DNA of 64,000 bases, taken from an uncultured Gemmiger sp. GTDB taxonomy: Bacteria > Bacillota > Clostridia > Oscillospirales > Ruminococcaceae. Made by a program: the position numbers and the translations under genes. The DNA lies in NCBI GenBank assembly GCA_944388215.1, contig CALXHT010000001.1:62001-126000 (forward strand), in the 5' to 3' direction. This document shows, in pieces, positions 26,348-35,113 of the stretch (positions within the stretch are counted from its first letter, which is position 1; each line of letters starts with the position of its first letter). The notes under the pieces were generated by a model. That model worked only from the letters and a program-made list of their open reading frames with translations, searched no databases and was not told the DNA's origin.

Positions 26348-28267
26348 ATGAAAGTCATCCGAGCCAAGACGGCCGGTTTCTGCTTCGGCGTGGACCGGGC
26401 CGTGAAACTGACCTATGATCTGCTGGCGGAAGGCCGCCGCGTGGCCACGCTGGGCCCGCTGATCCACAACCCCCAGGTGGTGCAGGACCTGGAAGCCAGG
26501 GGCGCTCTGACCTGCGACAGGGTGGAGGATGTGCCCGACGGGTACGAGGTCATCATCCGAAGTCACGGTGTGCCGCAAAATGTGTATGATAAAATAAGCA
26601 CACGTGGCCTGGCGTATCACGACGCCACCTGCCCGTTTGTAGCAAAAATCCATAAATTGGCCGCAGAGGCGGGCAAAAAAGGTGCGCTTCTGCTGGTGGC
26701 GGGGGATGCGAATCACCCCGAAGTACAGGGAATTGTGGGCCATGCGACAGGATCCGTGCGGGTTTTTGCCAATCTGGAGGAGCTGCAAAATTTGCTGCCC
26801 GAGCTTTTGCAACAAGAATCCATTCACGTGGTGGCACAGACCACCTTCCGTGTCGAAAGTTGGGAAAGCTGCAAAGCTTTTTTAAAAAAAGAGTGTACAA
26901 AAGCCGAAATTTTTGATACAATATGTAACGCAACGTGGGCGAGGCAACAGGAAGCGGAAGACCTCAGCCAGAAATGCGATCGTATGGTCGTCATTGGTGG
27001 TCATCATTCTTCCAATACCCAAAAGCTGTTACAGGTCGCTGCCAGGCATACCACCGCCATCAACGTCGAGACTGCTGATGAACTCGACCCTGCATGGCTG
27101 GCCGGTGCCGAAACGGTGGGCGTGACGGCCGGGGCTTCAACGCCTTCGTCTATAATTGAGGAGGTACTTAACAGTATGAGTGAAGAGATCCGTGACGACA
27201 TGAGTTTTGAGGAGATGCTCGCCGCATCCGAAGCAAAACCCCTGTATGCAGGTAAGATCGTAAAAGCCAAGGTCATCAGCGTTTCCCCGACGGAATGTGT
27301 CGTCGGCATCGATGGCTCCAAGCACACCGGCGTTGTGACGCTGCGTGAGATGAGCCATGACCCCAACGCCAAGATGGAAGACCTTGTTAAGGTAGATGAC
27401 GAGCTGGATCTGGTGGTTGTGAAGACCAACGACCAGGAAGGCGTGGATACTCTGTCCCGTGTCCGTTTCGAGGCCCAGAAGGGCATGAAGGATGTCGCCG
27501 AGGCTGCCGAGAACGGCACCGTCATGGAAGGCGATGTCATGGAAGCCAACAAGGGCGGCGTGGTTGTCAACGTGAAGGGCGTGCGCGTCTTCGTGCCCCG
27601 TTCTCAGGCCACCATGCGCCGTGACGAGGACTACACCAAGCTGGTGGGCCAGCATGTCAAGCTGGTCATCACCGAGTGTGCCGGCCGCAAGATCGTGGGC
27701 AGCATCAACAAGGTGACCGCCGAGGCCAACAAGGCCAAGCGCGAGGAGTTCTGGGCCAACGTCGAGGTCGGCAAGAAGTACAAGGGCGTTGTCAAGAGCC
27801 TGACTTCCTACGGCGCCTTCGTGGACATCGGTGGTGTGGACGGCCTGTGCCACATCAGCGAGCTGAGCTGGTCCAACATCAAGCATCCCTCTGAGGTTGT
27901 CAACGTGGGCGACGAGATCGAAGTCTACGTCAAGAGCTACGATCCCGAGAACCAGAAGGTCTCCCTGGGCTACAAGAAGGAAGAGGACAATCCCTGGGTC
28001 AAGCTGGAGAACGAAGTGCCCGTTGGCACCGAGTTCACCGCTCCGGTGGTTTCCATCACCAAGTTTGGTGCCTTTGTCCGCATCATGCCGGGCATCGATG
28101 GTCTCGTGCACATCAGCGAGATCAGCAACGAGCGCGTCAACAAGGTTTCCGATGTGCTGAAGGTGGGCGATGAGGTCCGCGTCAAGCTGATCAACGTCGA
28201 CTTCGACCGCAAGCGCATCAGCCTGTCCATGAAGGCTTGCCTGAACGAGGACGAGAGCGCCGAATAA
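26348..28267 (+). CDS. ispH: Fusion of IspH (HMBPP reductase) and ribosomal protein S1
   Basis: A 639-residue two-part protein. Residues 1-276 are IspH, which makes IPP/DMAPP in the last MEP-pathway step. Its 4Fe-4S ligands are Cys12 (GFCFGV), Cys95 (DATCPF) and Cys193 (TICNAT), with His/Glu in NHPEV. From residue 277 ([15 protein letters not shown]) four S1 RNA-binding repeats follow, each with the strand GxVxxxxxxGxxV; the third and fourth keep [18 protein letters not shown] and [19 protein letters not shown]. The fusion is known from clostridia. A strong Shine-Dalgarno precedes the internal ATG 27176, so S1 may also be made alone. Confidence 0.95.
   Translation: MKVIRAKTAGFCFGVDRAVKLTYDLLAEGRRVATLGPLIHNPQVVQDLEARGALTCDRVEDVPDGYEVIIRSHGVPQNVYDKISTRGLAYHDATCPFVAKIHKLAAEAGKKGALLLVAGDANHPEVQGIVGHATGSVRVFANLEELQNLLPELLQQESIHVVAQTTFRVESWESCKAFLKKECTKAEIFDTICNATWARQQEAEDLSQKCDRMVVIGGHHSSNTQKLLQVAARHTTAINVETADELDPAWLAGAETVGVTAGASTPSSIIEEVLNSMSEEIRDDMSFEEMLAASEAKPLYAGKIVKAKVISVSPTECVVGIDGSKHTGVVTLREMSHDPNAKMEDLVKVDDELDLVVVKTNDQEGVDTLSRVRFEAQKGMKDVAEAAENGTVMEGDVMEANKGGVVVNVKGVRVFVPRSQATMRRDEDYTKLVGQHVKLVITECAGRKIVGSINKVTAEANKAKREEFWANVEVGKKYKGVVKSLTSYGAFVDIGGVDGLCHISELSWSNIKHPSEVVNVGDEIEVYVKSYDPENQKVSLGYKKEEDNPWVKLENEVPVGTEFTAPVVSITKFGAFVRIMPGIDGLVHISEISNERVNKVSDVLKVGDEVRVKLINVDFDRKRISLSMKACLNEDESAE
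27158..27178 (+). promoter_or_regulatory. Internal ribosome binding site and ATG for stand-alone S1
   Basis: GAGGAGG (27158-27164) lies 11 bases before the in-frame ATG at 27176, exactly at the IspH/S1 junction. TATAAT at 27151-27156 also matches a -10, but no -35 partner is visible. Confidence 0.5.
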
Positions 28268-28288
28268 TCTTTCCTAGCAACCGTAAGG

Positions 28289-28321
28289 GGGCCTGCCTGT
28301 CAGTACAGGCAGGCCCTTTTT
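28289..28321 (+). terminator. Terminator after ispH-rpsA
   Basis: GGGCCTGCCTGT (28289-28300) pairs perfectly with ACAGGCAGGCCC (28305-28316), followed by five Ts. Confidence 0.9.
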
Positions 28322-28339
28322 GTTGACAAAAGTGGGACT

Positions 28340-28789
28340 ATGCAAAAAATCAGAGATTTCATCACCAAATACTACGAAGGGCTGGCCTACCTGTTCTTCG
28401 GCGGTGTGGCCACGCTGCTGAACCTGGTGCTGTTTGCGCTCTTCCAGGCGCTGTTCGGTACCGGCTTTGCCGCCGGCATCGGCAACGTGCTGGACAATGT
28501 GATCTGCATCCTCTTCGCCTACTGGACCAACCATACCTTTGTCTTCCGCAGCGAAAACCGCGGCAAGGCGGCACTGGCGGAGTTCGGGCAGTTTGTGTCC
28601 TGCCGAATCGCCACCATGATCATGGACCAGTGCATCATCTGGATCGGCGTTTCGCTGGTGGGGCCCCATGTGGCCTTCGCCGTGGACAACGGCCAGCTGT
28701 GGGCGATGGGCGTCAAGCTGTTCAGCCAGGTCATCGTCATCCTCTCCAATTACGTGTTCAGCAAACTGTTCATCTTCAAGAAGAAGTGA
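28340..28789 (+). CDS. GtrA-family membrane protein
   Basis: A 149-residue protein with four hydrophobic helices and the family blocks YLFFGGVATLLNLVLF, FAYWTNHTFVF and NYVFSKLFIFKKK. GtrA-like proteins are thought to help flip or process undecaprenyl-phosphate-linked sugars with GtrB-type glycosyltransferases. No glycosyltransferase is adjacent here; candidates in the window are the GT2 proteins at 21062 and 54529. No clear Shine-Dalgarno is visible before ATG 28340. Confidence 0.88.
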   Translation: MQKIRDFITKYYEGLAYLFFGGVATLLNLVLFALFQALFGTGFAAGIGNVLDNVICILFAYWTNHTFVFRSENRGKAALAEFGQFVSCRIATMIMDQCIIWIGVSLVGPHVAFAVDNGQLWAMGVKLFSQVIVILSNYVFSKLFIFKKK

Positions 28790-28886
28790 AGCCGCCCGCT
28801 GTGCGGCGTCGCAAGGGTTGGAACCGCTGCCGGGATCCCCGGCGCCGGTTGATTGAATTTTACCATTCCCAAAGGAGGCAACTGCC

Positions 28887-29045
28887 ATGAACAAGAAAGT
28901 GCGCGGTCACGGATTCCGTCTGGTGGGGCTGATCCTGGGCATCATCGGTGCCTCGGTCGGCATCACGTCCATCGTCTTTTCTGCGCTGGGCCTGCATCAG
29001 GCGCGGCTGTGCAAACACTGCTCGAAAGGAGACAACTTCCGTTGA
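28887..29045 (+). CDS. Small single-helix membrane protein (52 aa)
   Basis: A 52-codon frame with a strong Shine-Dalgarno (AAAGGAGG, 28871-28878) and ATG 28887. It encodes a basic N-terminus (MNKKVRGHGFR), one hydrophobic helix (LVGLILGIIGASVGITSIVF) and a tail with Cys-rich LCKHCSK. Its stop overlaps the deoC start (TTGA), so the two are translationally coupled. No family is recognised. Confidence 0.6.
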   Translation: MNKKVRGHGFRLVGLILGIIGASVGITSIVFSALGLHQARLCKHCSKGDNFR

Positions 29046-29716
29046 AATACACCAAGGAATATATGCTGAGCAAGGTGGACCACACCCTGCTCAAGCCCGA
29101 GGCCACCTGGCCCCAGATCCAGACCCTCTGCGATGAGGCCATCGCCAACCACTGCGCGTCGGTCTGCATCAACACCTGCTACGTGAAGCAGGCGGTGGAG
29201 TATATGGCCGGCCGGGTGCCGGTGTGCTGCGTGGTGGGCTTCCCCCTGGGCGCCATGGACACCCGCAGCAAGGCCTTTGAGGCCAGGACCGCCGTGGAGA
29301 ACGGCGCGTCCGAGGTGGACATGGTCATCAACATCGGCTGGCTGAAGAACAAGCAGTACGATGATGTGCGCGCCGACATCGCGGCCGTCAAGGCGGCGGT
29401 GGGGGACAAGGTGCTGAAGGTCATCATCGAGACCTGCCTGCTCACCGACGAGGAAAAGATCAAGATGTGCGACATCGTGCCCGAGGCCGGTGCCGACTTC
29501 ATCAAGACTTCCACCGGTTTCTCCACCGGCGGTGCCACCTTCCACGATGTGCAGCTCTTTGCCGAGCACGTCAAGGGCCGCTGCAAGATCAAGGCGGCGG
29601 GCGGCATCTCCACCGTGGAGGATATCGAGAAGTTCCTCGACCTGGGCGCCGACCGCCTGGGCACCTCCCGCGCCGTCAAGCTCCTGACTACCGGCGAGTC
29701 CGGCAGCGGCTACTGA
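29042..29716 (+). CDS. deoC: Deoxyribose-phosphate aldolase
   Basis: A 224-residue class-I aldolase that cleaves 2-deoxyribose 5-phosphate to acetaldehyde and glyceraldehyde 3-phosphate in deoxynucleoside catabolism. The Schiff-base lysine is Lys155 in DFIKTSTGF; other family blocks are KVDHTLLKPEAT, EVDMVINIGWL (Asp93) and IKAAGGISTVED. TTG 29042 is chosen because AAAGGAG lies just upstream and the N-terminus then aligns with the family. It is coupled to the 52-aa membrane protein. No deoB, cdd or phosphorylase gene is adjacent. Confidence 0.95.
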   Translation: MKYTKEYMLSKVDHTLLKPEATWPQIQTLCDEAIANHCASVCINTCYVKQAVEYMAGRVPVCCVVGFPLGAMDTRSKAFEARTAVENGASEVDMVINIGWLKNKQYDDVRADIAAVKAAVGDKVLKVIIETCLLTDEEKIKMCDIVPEAGADFIKTSTGFSTGGATFHDVQLFAEHVKGRCKIKAAGGISTVEDIEKFLDLGADRLGTSRAVKLLTTGESGSGY

Positions 29717-29735
29717 TCCGGTCAGATCGCCTTTC

Positions 29736-29764
29736 TGCGCCCGCTTCCGGCGGGCGCATTTTGT
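29736..29764 (+). terminator. deoC terminator
   Basis: TGCGCCCGC (29736-29744) pairs with GCGGGCGCA (29750-29758), followed by TTTT. Confidence 0.8.
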
Positions 29765-29818
29765 ATAGCACCCGGCTCCCTTGCATAGGGTTGAAAAAAC
29801 CGCAAGGGGGCTTTTTCT

Positions 29819-30586
29819 ATGCATCCGCTGCTGCTCACCACGCTGGCCGGGCTGTCCACCGGCCTGGGCGGCCTCATCGCCGCGCTGTTCCGCCCCGGAG
29901 AAAAACTGCTGTCCGTCAGCGCCGGCTTTGCGGGGGGCGTCATGCTGGCGGCCTCCCTGGCCGACCTGGTGCCCGGGGCGCTGTCCTTCTACGGTGCCTA
30001 CCTGCCGCCCATGGGCTGCGGGGCAGCGCTGCTGACACTGCTGGGCGCCGGCATGGTGCTGGCGGCCCTGCTGGGCAGGCTGCTACCCGACGAAACCGAT
30101 CTGGCGGTGCGGCTGGCCGGGGACACGGCGCGCACGGAGGCCCTGCGCAGCGCAATGCTCGTCGGCACCGCGCTGCTGCTGCACAACTTTCCCGAGGGGG
30201 TACTGACCCTGTTCGCCGGTACCGCCGACCCGGCCCTGGGACTGCGCACCACGCTGGCCATCGCCCTGCACAACATCCCCGAGGGACTGGCGGTGGCGGT
30301 CCCCTTTGCCTTTGCGCTGCACAGCCGGGCCCGGGGCGCCCTGGCCGCGCTGATCTCCGGCCTGGCGGAACCGGCGGGGGCGCTGCTGGCGTTGCTGTTC
30401 CTGGGGCGGTGGTTCACGCCGGGCTTTCTCAACGGTACGGTGGTGTTGGTGGCAGGGGTCATGCTCTGGGTGGCACTGGCGCAGCTGCTGCCCGCGGCCG
30501 TGACCGGCCCCCACCGCAAAACCGGTGTGCTGGGCACCGCGGCAGGAGTGCTGCTGATGCTGCTGGGCATTGCGGCCTTGCCCTGA
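29819..30586 (+). CDS. ZIP-family metal transporter
   Basis: A 255-residue, eight-helix-type membrane protein. The two metal-site helices carry HNFPEG (122-127) and HNIPEG (151-156), the hallmark of ZIP transporters such as ZupT. It should bring zinc or another divalent metal into the cytoplasm. The His-rich cytoplasmic loop common in ZIPs is absent. AAGGGGG precedes ATG 29819. No metal-responsive operator is evident. Confidence 0.92.
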   Translation: MHPLLLTTLAGLSTGLGGLIAALFRPGEKLLSVSAGFAGGVMLAASLADLVPGALSFYGAYLPPMGCGAALLTLLGAGMVLAALLGRLLPDETDLAVRLAGDTARTEALRSAMLVGTALLLHNFPEGVLTLFAGTADPALGLRTTLAIALHNIPEGLAVAVPFAFALHSRARGALAALISGLAEPAGALLALLFLGRWFTPGFLNGTVVLVAGVMLWVALAQLLPAAVTGPHRKTGVLGTAAGVLLMLLGIAALP

Positions 30587-30598
30587 ATGTGTTATACT
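30570..30598 (+). promoter_or_regulatory. Promoter of the lipoprotein/two-component operon
   Basis: TTGCGG (30570-30575), a 17-bp spacer and TATACT (30593-30598). It overlaps the end of the ZIP gene. Confidence 0.55.
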
Positions 30599-30641
30599 AT
30601 ATGCTGTATCAATGTTGAAAAAATGCCGGGAGGGATGCCGC

Positions 30642-31943
30642 GTGAAGAGCCGAATCGTTGCCCTTGCGCTGGGCCTTCTGCTGCTCAGCGGCTGCAGTGC
30701 CTCCAACGATGTGGAGACCCTGCTGCGGGCACCCCAGCTCTCCGGCGAGACGGCGGCGGTGCAGAAGGCGCTGAACAGCTATCTGGGCGTCAGCGCCACG
30801 CTGAAATATCCCGCCAGCGGCGATTTCCTTTCCCCCTTTGCCTTCGGTGACTGGGACGGCGACGGCACCCAGGAGGCGGCGGTGCTCTATACCGAGGCGG
30901 CCACCGGGGCCAACGTCTTTCTGGCGGTGCTGGAGCCCACCGGGGAGGACAGCTGGCAGGTCAGCCGCACGGTGGAGGGTCTTTCCAGCGAGGTGGAGAC
31001 CTTCTCGGCGGCCCACCTGCGGGACGCCCGGAGCCAGCAGATTCTGGCCGGATACGGCAGTGCCCAGGGCGACCGCTACCTGGTGGTGTACGAATACGAT
31101 GGCACCGAGCTTTCCACCATCATCAGCAACCGCTACAGCGAGATGGTGCTGGGGGACTTCACCGGCAAGGGGGACACCCAGGACCTGGTGCTGGCGCTGC
31201 CCACCGATACCGAGTTCGGCGGCGTGACGCTGCAGCTGCTGACCAACGTGGACGGGGAATTCCGCTCCTACCAGACGCTGAACCTGGGGGAGGGCTCCTA
31301 CAGCGGCTGCGCGGCGCTGAGCGCCGGGCAGGGCCGGGACGACGCCATGTACCTGGTGATGGATGCCTGGTCGGGCAACAACAGTCTGGTGTCGGACATC
31401 ATCCTCTATGACGGGGAGACAGGCTTCCTGCAGCCCTACCATCCGCCGGGGCTCAGCGACCCCCAGCGCAGCACGCTGCGCTACCACACCGAGCTGCTCA
31501 GCCGGGACATCGACGACAACGGCACGGTGGACATCCCGGTGGAGGTGGACGACGGCGGCAATCTGCAGTCCCCCATGGACAAGAGCCTGGTCTTCCTGTT
31601 GTGGAAGGACTACGCGGGGGCTGACGGCGGGCACAGCCATTTCGGCATCTATGACACCAAGAACAACTTCTATATGTCTTTGCCGGAATCCATGCATGGC
31701 AGCATCCTGATCCGCAGCAATCCCAGCGGGACAGGCTGGCTGATCTGCAACAGCGACGGCACCACCGTCTACTGCGAGATGCGGGTGGTGGACCCGGCGG
31801 AGGAAACCGACAACGGCACGGCAGTCTACGAGCGCATTGCGAACATCGGCAGCCAGCAGCTGCAGGCGCGGATCGTGACACCCTATTACGGACTCAGTAT
31901 CGACTCCATCACCAGCAGCACGGTTCTGCTGGGACTGGAATGA
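30642..31943 (+). CDS. Lipoprotein with FG-GAP/VCBS-like repeats
   Basis: A 433-residue exported lipoprotein. The signal peptide ends in a lipobox, LLLLSGCS, giving Cys19 or nearby as the lipid anchor. The mature part has Asp-rich, calcium-site-like repeats (FGDWDGDGTQEAAVL, LGDFTGKGDTQDLVLAL, SRDIDDNGTVDIPV) as in FG-GAP beta-propellers. GTG 30642 follows GGGAGGGA; other starts would not give a signal peptide. It lies 16 bases before a response regulator gene, so it may be a sensor accessory on the outer face. Confidence 0.82.
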   Translation: MKSRIVALALGLLLLSGCSASNDVETLLRAPQLSGETAAVQKALNSYLGVSATLKYPASGDFLSPFAFGDWDGDGTQEAAVLYTEAATGANVFLAVLEPTGEDSWQVSRTVEGLSSEVETFSAAHLRDARSQQILAGYGSAQGDRYLVVYEYDGTELSTIISNRYSEMVLGDFTGKGDTQDLVLALPTDTEFGGVTLQLLTNVDGEFRSYQTLNLGEGSYSGCAALSAGQGRDDAMYLVMDAWSGNNSLVSDIILYDGETGFLQPYHPPGLSDPQRSTLRYHTELLSRDIDDNGTVDIPVEVDDGGNLQSPMDKSLVFLLWKDYAGADGGHSHFGIYDTKNNFYMSLPESMHGSILIRSNPSGTGWLICNSDGTTVYCEMRVVDPAEETDNGTAVYERIANIGSQQLQARIVTPYYGLSIDSITSSTVLLGLE

Positions 31944-31959
31944 GGAAGGGGAACCCAGT

Positions 31960-32661
31960 ATGAAACGAGTATTGGTCGTGGAAGACGAGGCCAGCATCCG
32001 GGAGATGGTGGCCCTCAACCTGAAGATGGCGGGCTGGGAAGTGCTGGAAGCCCCCAGTGCCGAGCGGGCGCTGGAACTCATGCACAAGAGCGAGCCCTGC
32101 GACGCGGCGCTGCTGGACATCATGCTGCCCGGCATGGACGGGCTGAGCCTCTGCGAGACCATCCGCCGGGACGACAACGATATCGGCATTATCATTGTGT
32201 CGGCCAAGGGGCAGGAGAGCGACAAGATCCGCGGCCTGTCCATCGGCGCCGACGATTATATCACCAAGCCCTTCTCGGTGTCCGAGCTGGTGGCGCGGCT
32301 GGAGGCGCTGACCCGCCGCATCAAGCGGGGTGCCTCCTCCGCCAAGGCGGCCGAGGAACCCGAGCAGCTGGTCAGCGGTCCCTTTGTGCTGGACGAGAAG
32401 AGCCGGGTGCTCTACAAGGCCGGCAAGCCCATCGACCTGACCCAGGTGGAGTTCCAGATCATGGAACTGTTTTTCCGCAACCCGGCCACGGCTCTGGTGC
32501 GGGAAAAGATCCTGGAAGGGGTCTGGGGCGAGAACTATTTCGGCGATGTGAAGATCGTGGATGTCAACATCCGCCGTCTGCGGATGAAGATCGAGGATGA
32601 ACCCAGCAATCCGCAGCACATCCTGACCGTATGGGGATACGGCTACCGCTGGAATCCCTGA
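31960..32661 (+). CDS. OmpR/PhoB-family response regulator
   Basis: A 233-residue DNA-binding regulator. The receiver domain has acidic VVEDEAS (about residues 6-12), phospho-acceptor Asp53 in LLDIMLPGMDG, and Lys in DYITKPFS. A linker precedes the winged-helix output domain (about 130-230: FQIMELFFRN, GENYFGDVKIVDVNIRRLR, VWGYGYRW). It is co-transcribed with the upstream lipoprotein and the downstream kinase. The stimulus is unknown. Confidence 0.95.
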   Translation: MKRVLVVEDEASIREMVALNLKMAGWEVLEAPSAERALELMHKSEPCDAALLDIMLPGMDGLSLCETIRRDDNDIGIIIVSAKGQESDKIRGLSIGADDYITKPFSVSELVARLEALTRRIKRGASSAKAAEEPEQLVSGPFVLDEKSRVLYKAGKPIDLTQVEFQIMELFFRNPATALVREKILEGVWGENYFGDVKIVDVNIRRLRMKIEDEPSNPQHILTVWGYGYRWNP

Positions 32662-32715
32662 TAGACCGGCGGATCACGACAACGGGCACGGCGGTGCCGG
32701 AAAGGGGAACGGGCG

Positions 32716-34164
32716 ATGGCAAAGACCAGCATCATCCAGCGCTGGATCAAGGGCAGTCTGCTCATCATGGTGCTGGTGCTGTTCGCGGCCGAAGCGATCT
32801 TCCTCTACAACAGCTACCGGGAACTGTACGGCGGGGTGCAGCGCGCCATTGAAAACCGCTTCTCCACCATTGCGGGCCGTCTGCAGGCCACCGGCACGGC
32901 GGGGGACAGCCTGGAAACGGCGGAAAGCCGCGGCCAGGCGCTGCGCCGCACGGTGGAACAGTTCGAGGAAAAGGACAAATTTGAATTCATGCTGCTGGAC
33001 GCCCAGGGGGTCATCCTGTCCACCAGCAGCGGCACCATGACCCAGGACCTGACCAATGGGACGGATTTTGCCCAGGCCCTCACCTCCTCCAGCGGCATGG
33101 GCCATGCCATCTTCACCACCCCCCAGGGGGAGCGGGTCATGGCGGTCACCGCCCTGGTGCCCTACGCGGCGGGCAACATTGCCGCCATGCGGATGGTCAC
33201 CAGCCTGACGCTGGTGGACCGACAGTGGGGACGGTATGTGGTGGCCTCGGCGGGCATCGGTGCGCTGGCTTTTCTGCTCATGCTGTGGAGCGGGCTGTTC
33301 TTTGTGCGCTCCATTGTGCGGCCGCTGGGCGAGGTGGAGGCTACCGCCACCCGCATTGCCCGGGGAGATCTCCAGGCCCGGCTGCCGGACACCAAGTACA
33401 ACGACGAGATCGGCCGGCTGTGCGGCACCATCAACCAGATGGCGGAGGACCTGGCCGAGACCGACCGGCTGAAAAACGAGTTCATCTCCTCGGTGAGCCA
33501 CGAACTGCGCACGCCGCTGACCTCCATCAAGGGCTGGGTGGAAACCATCGAGAACATCCATGACCCCACCGACGAGAACTATCGCCGGGGCCTGGCCATC
33601 ATCGGCACCGAGACCGACCGCCTGTACACCATGGTGGAGGAACTGCTGGACTTCTCCCGTTTGCAGAACGGCATCCAGCTCCACTGCGAGGTGCTGGACC
33701 TGGTGGCGGAGGCCACCGACGCGGCGCTCTTTGTGGAGGCGCGCATCCAGCAGGAGGGGCTGCAGTTCGTCTACGAGGAGCCGCCCGAACCCTACCCGGT
33801 ATGGGCCGACCCGGCCCGGCTGCGGCAGGTCTTCGTCAATATCTTTGACAACGCCATCAAGTACTCCGATCCCGGCGGGACGATCTTCCTGACCATCACC
33901 CGCACGGCGGAGACAGTGACGGCGGCCATCCGGGACCAGGGCCGGGGCATCGCCCCGGAGGACCTGGACAAGGTCAAGCAAAAATTTTTCAAAGCCAAAA
34001 ATGCGGTGCGCGGATCGGGCATCGGCCTGGCGGTGGTGGACGAGATCGTCCAGGCGCTGGGCGGCAAGGTGGATATTGCCTCCACCCTGGGGCAGGGCAC
34101 AACGGTGAGCATCACGCTGCCGGTCTACCACCCCGGGCAGGAGCACCTCCACGAAACGATCTGA
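32716..34164 (+). CDS. Membrane sensor histidine kinase
   Basis: A 482-residue kinase. N-terminal helix (LLIMVLVLFAAEAIFLY), an extracellular sensor region about 35-175, second helix (VASAGIGALAFLLMLWSGLF), HAMP domain, then HisKA with phospho-His262 in SSVSHELRTPL. The ATPase domain has N-box NIFDNAIKYS, G1 DQGRGIA, and G2 GSGIGLAVV. It phosphorylates the response regulator encoded just upstream. The architecture matches WalK/PhoR-type kinases, but no PAS domain is evident. Confidence 0.95.
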   Translation: MAKTSIIQRWIKGSLLIMVLVLFAAEAIFLYNSYRELYGGVQRAIENRFSTIAGRLQATGTAGDSLETAESRGQALRRTVEQFEEKDKFEFMLLDAQGVILSTSSGTMTQDLTNGTDFAQALTSSSGMGHAIFTTPQGERVMAVTALVPYAAGNIAAMRMVTSLTLVDRQWGRYVVASAGIGALAFLLMLWSGLFFVRSIVRPLGEVEATATRIARGDLQARLPDTKYNDEIGRLCGTINQMAEDLAETDRLKNEFISSVSHELRTPLTSIKGWVETIENIHDPTDENYRRGLAIIGTETDRLYTMVEELLDFSRLQNGIQLHCEVLDLVAEATDAALFVEARIQQEGLQFVYEEPPEPYPVWADPARLRQVFVNIFDNAIKYSDPGGTIFLTITRTAETVTAAIRDQGRGIAPEDLDKVKQKFFKAKNAVRGSGIGLAVVDEIVQALGGKVDIASTLGQGTTVSITLPVYHPGQEHLHETI

Positions 34165-34186
34165 TCAGCACCCAGAAGGAGACAGT

Positions 34187-35113
34187 ATGTCCAAGGAATT
34201 TCGTACTTCCGTCGGCGGCCAGGCCCTGATGGAAGGCATCATGATGCGCGGCCCCGAGAAAATCTGCTGCGCGGTGCGCCGTCCCGACGGCACCATCGAC
34301 CTGAGCTACGACACGGTGCACACCCACTGGTACAACAAGGTTCCGCTGGTGCGGGGCGTCTGCAACATGGTGGAAAACCTCTACAAGGGGTACCAGTACC
34401 TCATGCACGCCGCCGACATCGCCCTGGCAGAGGAGGAGGAACCCGCCCAGTCCGGTCTGGACAAATGGCTGGAAGACCACCTTGGCCCCGCCGCCCAGAA
34501 TGTTCTCATGGGGCTGGCGGTGGTGGTGGGCGTGGCGCTGGCCCTCTTCCTGTTCACCTTCCTGCCCACCTTCCTCACCGGCCTGGTCAGCCAGGCGGTG
34601 CCCATGGGCCGCTGGCCGCGGGTCATCCTGGAAGGTGTGCTCAAGATGGCCATCTTCCTGGGCTACATGTTCCTCTGCACCCGCTACAAGGAGATGCACC
34701 GCGTCTTTGAGTACCACGGCGCCGAGCACAAGACCATCGCCTGCTACGAGGCGGGCCTGCCCCTGACGGTGGAGAACATCCGCAAGCAGAGCCGGTTCCA
34801 CCCCCGCTGCGGCACCAGTTTCATGATTCTGGTGATCATCATCAGCATCTTCCTCTATGCCGTGCTGCCCTGGACCAGCACCGGGCTGCGCATCGTCTAC
34901 AAACTGTGCATGTTCCCGCTGCTGGTGGGCATTGCCTACGAGGTGCTCAAGTGGGCCGGCCGGTCGGACAGCCTGCTGGCGCATATTGTTTCCCAGCCTG
35001 GCCTCTGGATGCAGCGGCTGACCACCTTTGAGCCCGACGATTCCATGATCGAGATCGCCATCGCGGCTGTCACCCCGGTGCTGCCGGAAAACCGGGAGGA
35101 TGGACGCTGGTGA
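34187..35113 (+). CDS. DUF1385 membrane protein
   Basis: A 308-residue protein of the DUF1385 family. The N-terminus has the family block VGGQALMEGIMMRGPEK, followed by four to five membrane helices and the block EYHGAEHKTIACYEAG, then HPRCGTSFM. His and Cys residues there may bind metal, but no function is known. In many clostridia DUF1385 sits beside prmC, as here, with a GTGA overlap. AGGAGA precedes ATG 34187. Confidence 0.93.
   Translation: MSKEFRTSVGGQALMEGIMMRGPEKICCAVRRPDGTIDLSYDTVHTHWYNKVPLVRGVCNMVENLYKGYQYLMHAADIALAEEEEPAQSGLDKWLEDHLGPAAQNVLMGLAVVVGVALALFLFTFLPTFLTGLVSQAVPMGRWPRVILEGVLKMAIFLGYMFLCTRYKEMHRVFEYHGAEHKTIACYEAGLPLTVENIRKQSRFHPRCGTSFMILVIIISIFLYAVLPWTSTGLRIVYKLCMFPLLVGIAYEVLKWAGRSDSLLAHIVSQPGLWMQRLTTFEPDDSMIEIAIAAVTPVLPENREDGRW

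Noticed and set aside
26880..26886. T-TTA-AAA heptamer in ispH as a programmed -1 frameshift site
   Set aside because: It fits the X-XXY-YYZ pattern in frame, but I see no clear downstream pseudoknot or upstream Shine-Dalgarno. The shifted frame soon stops; chance occurrence in the AT-rich patch is enough.
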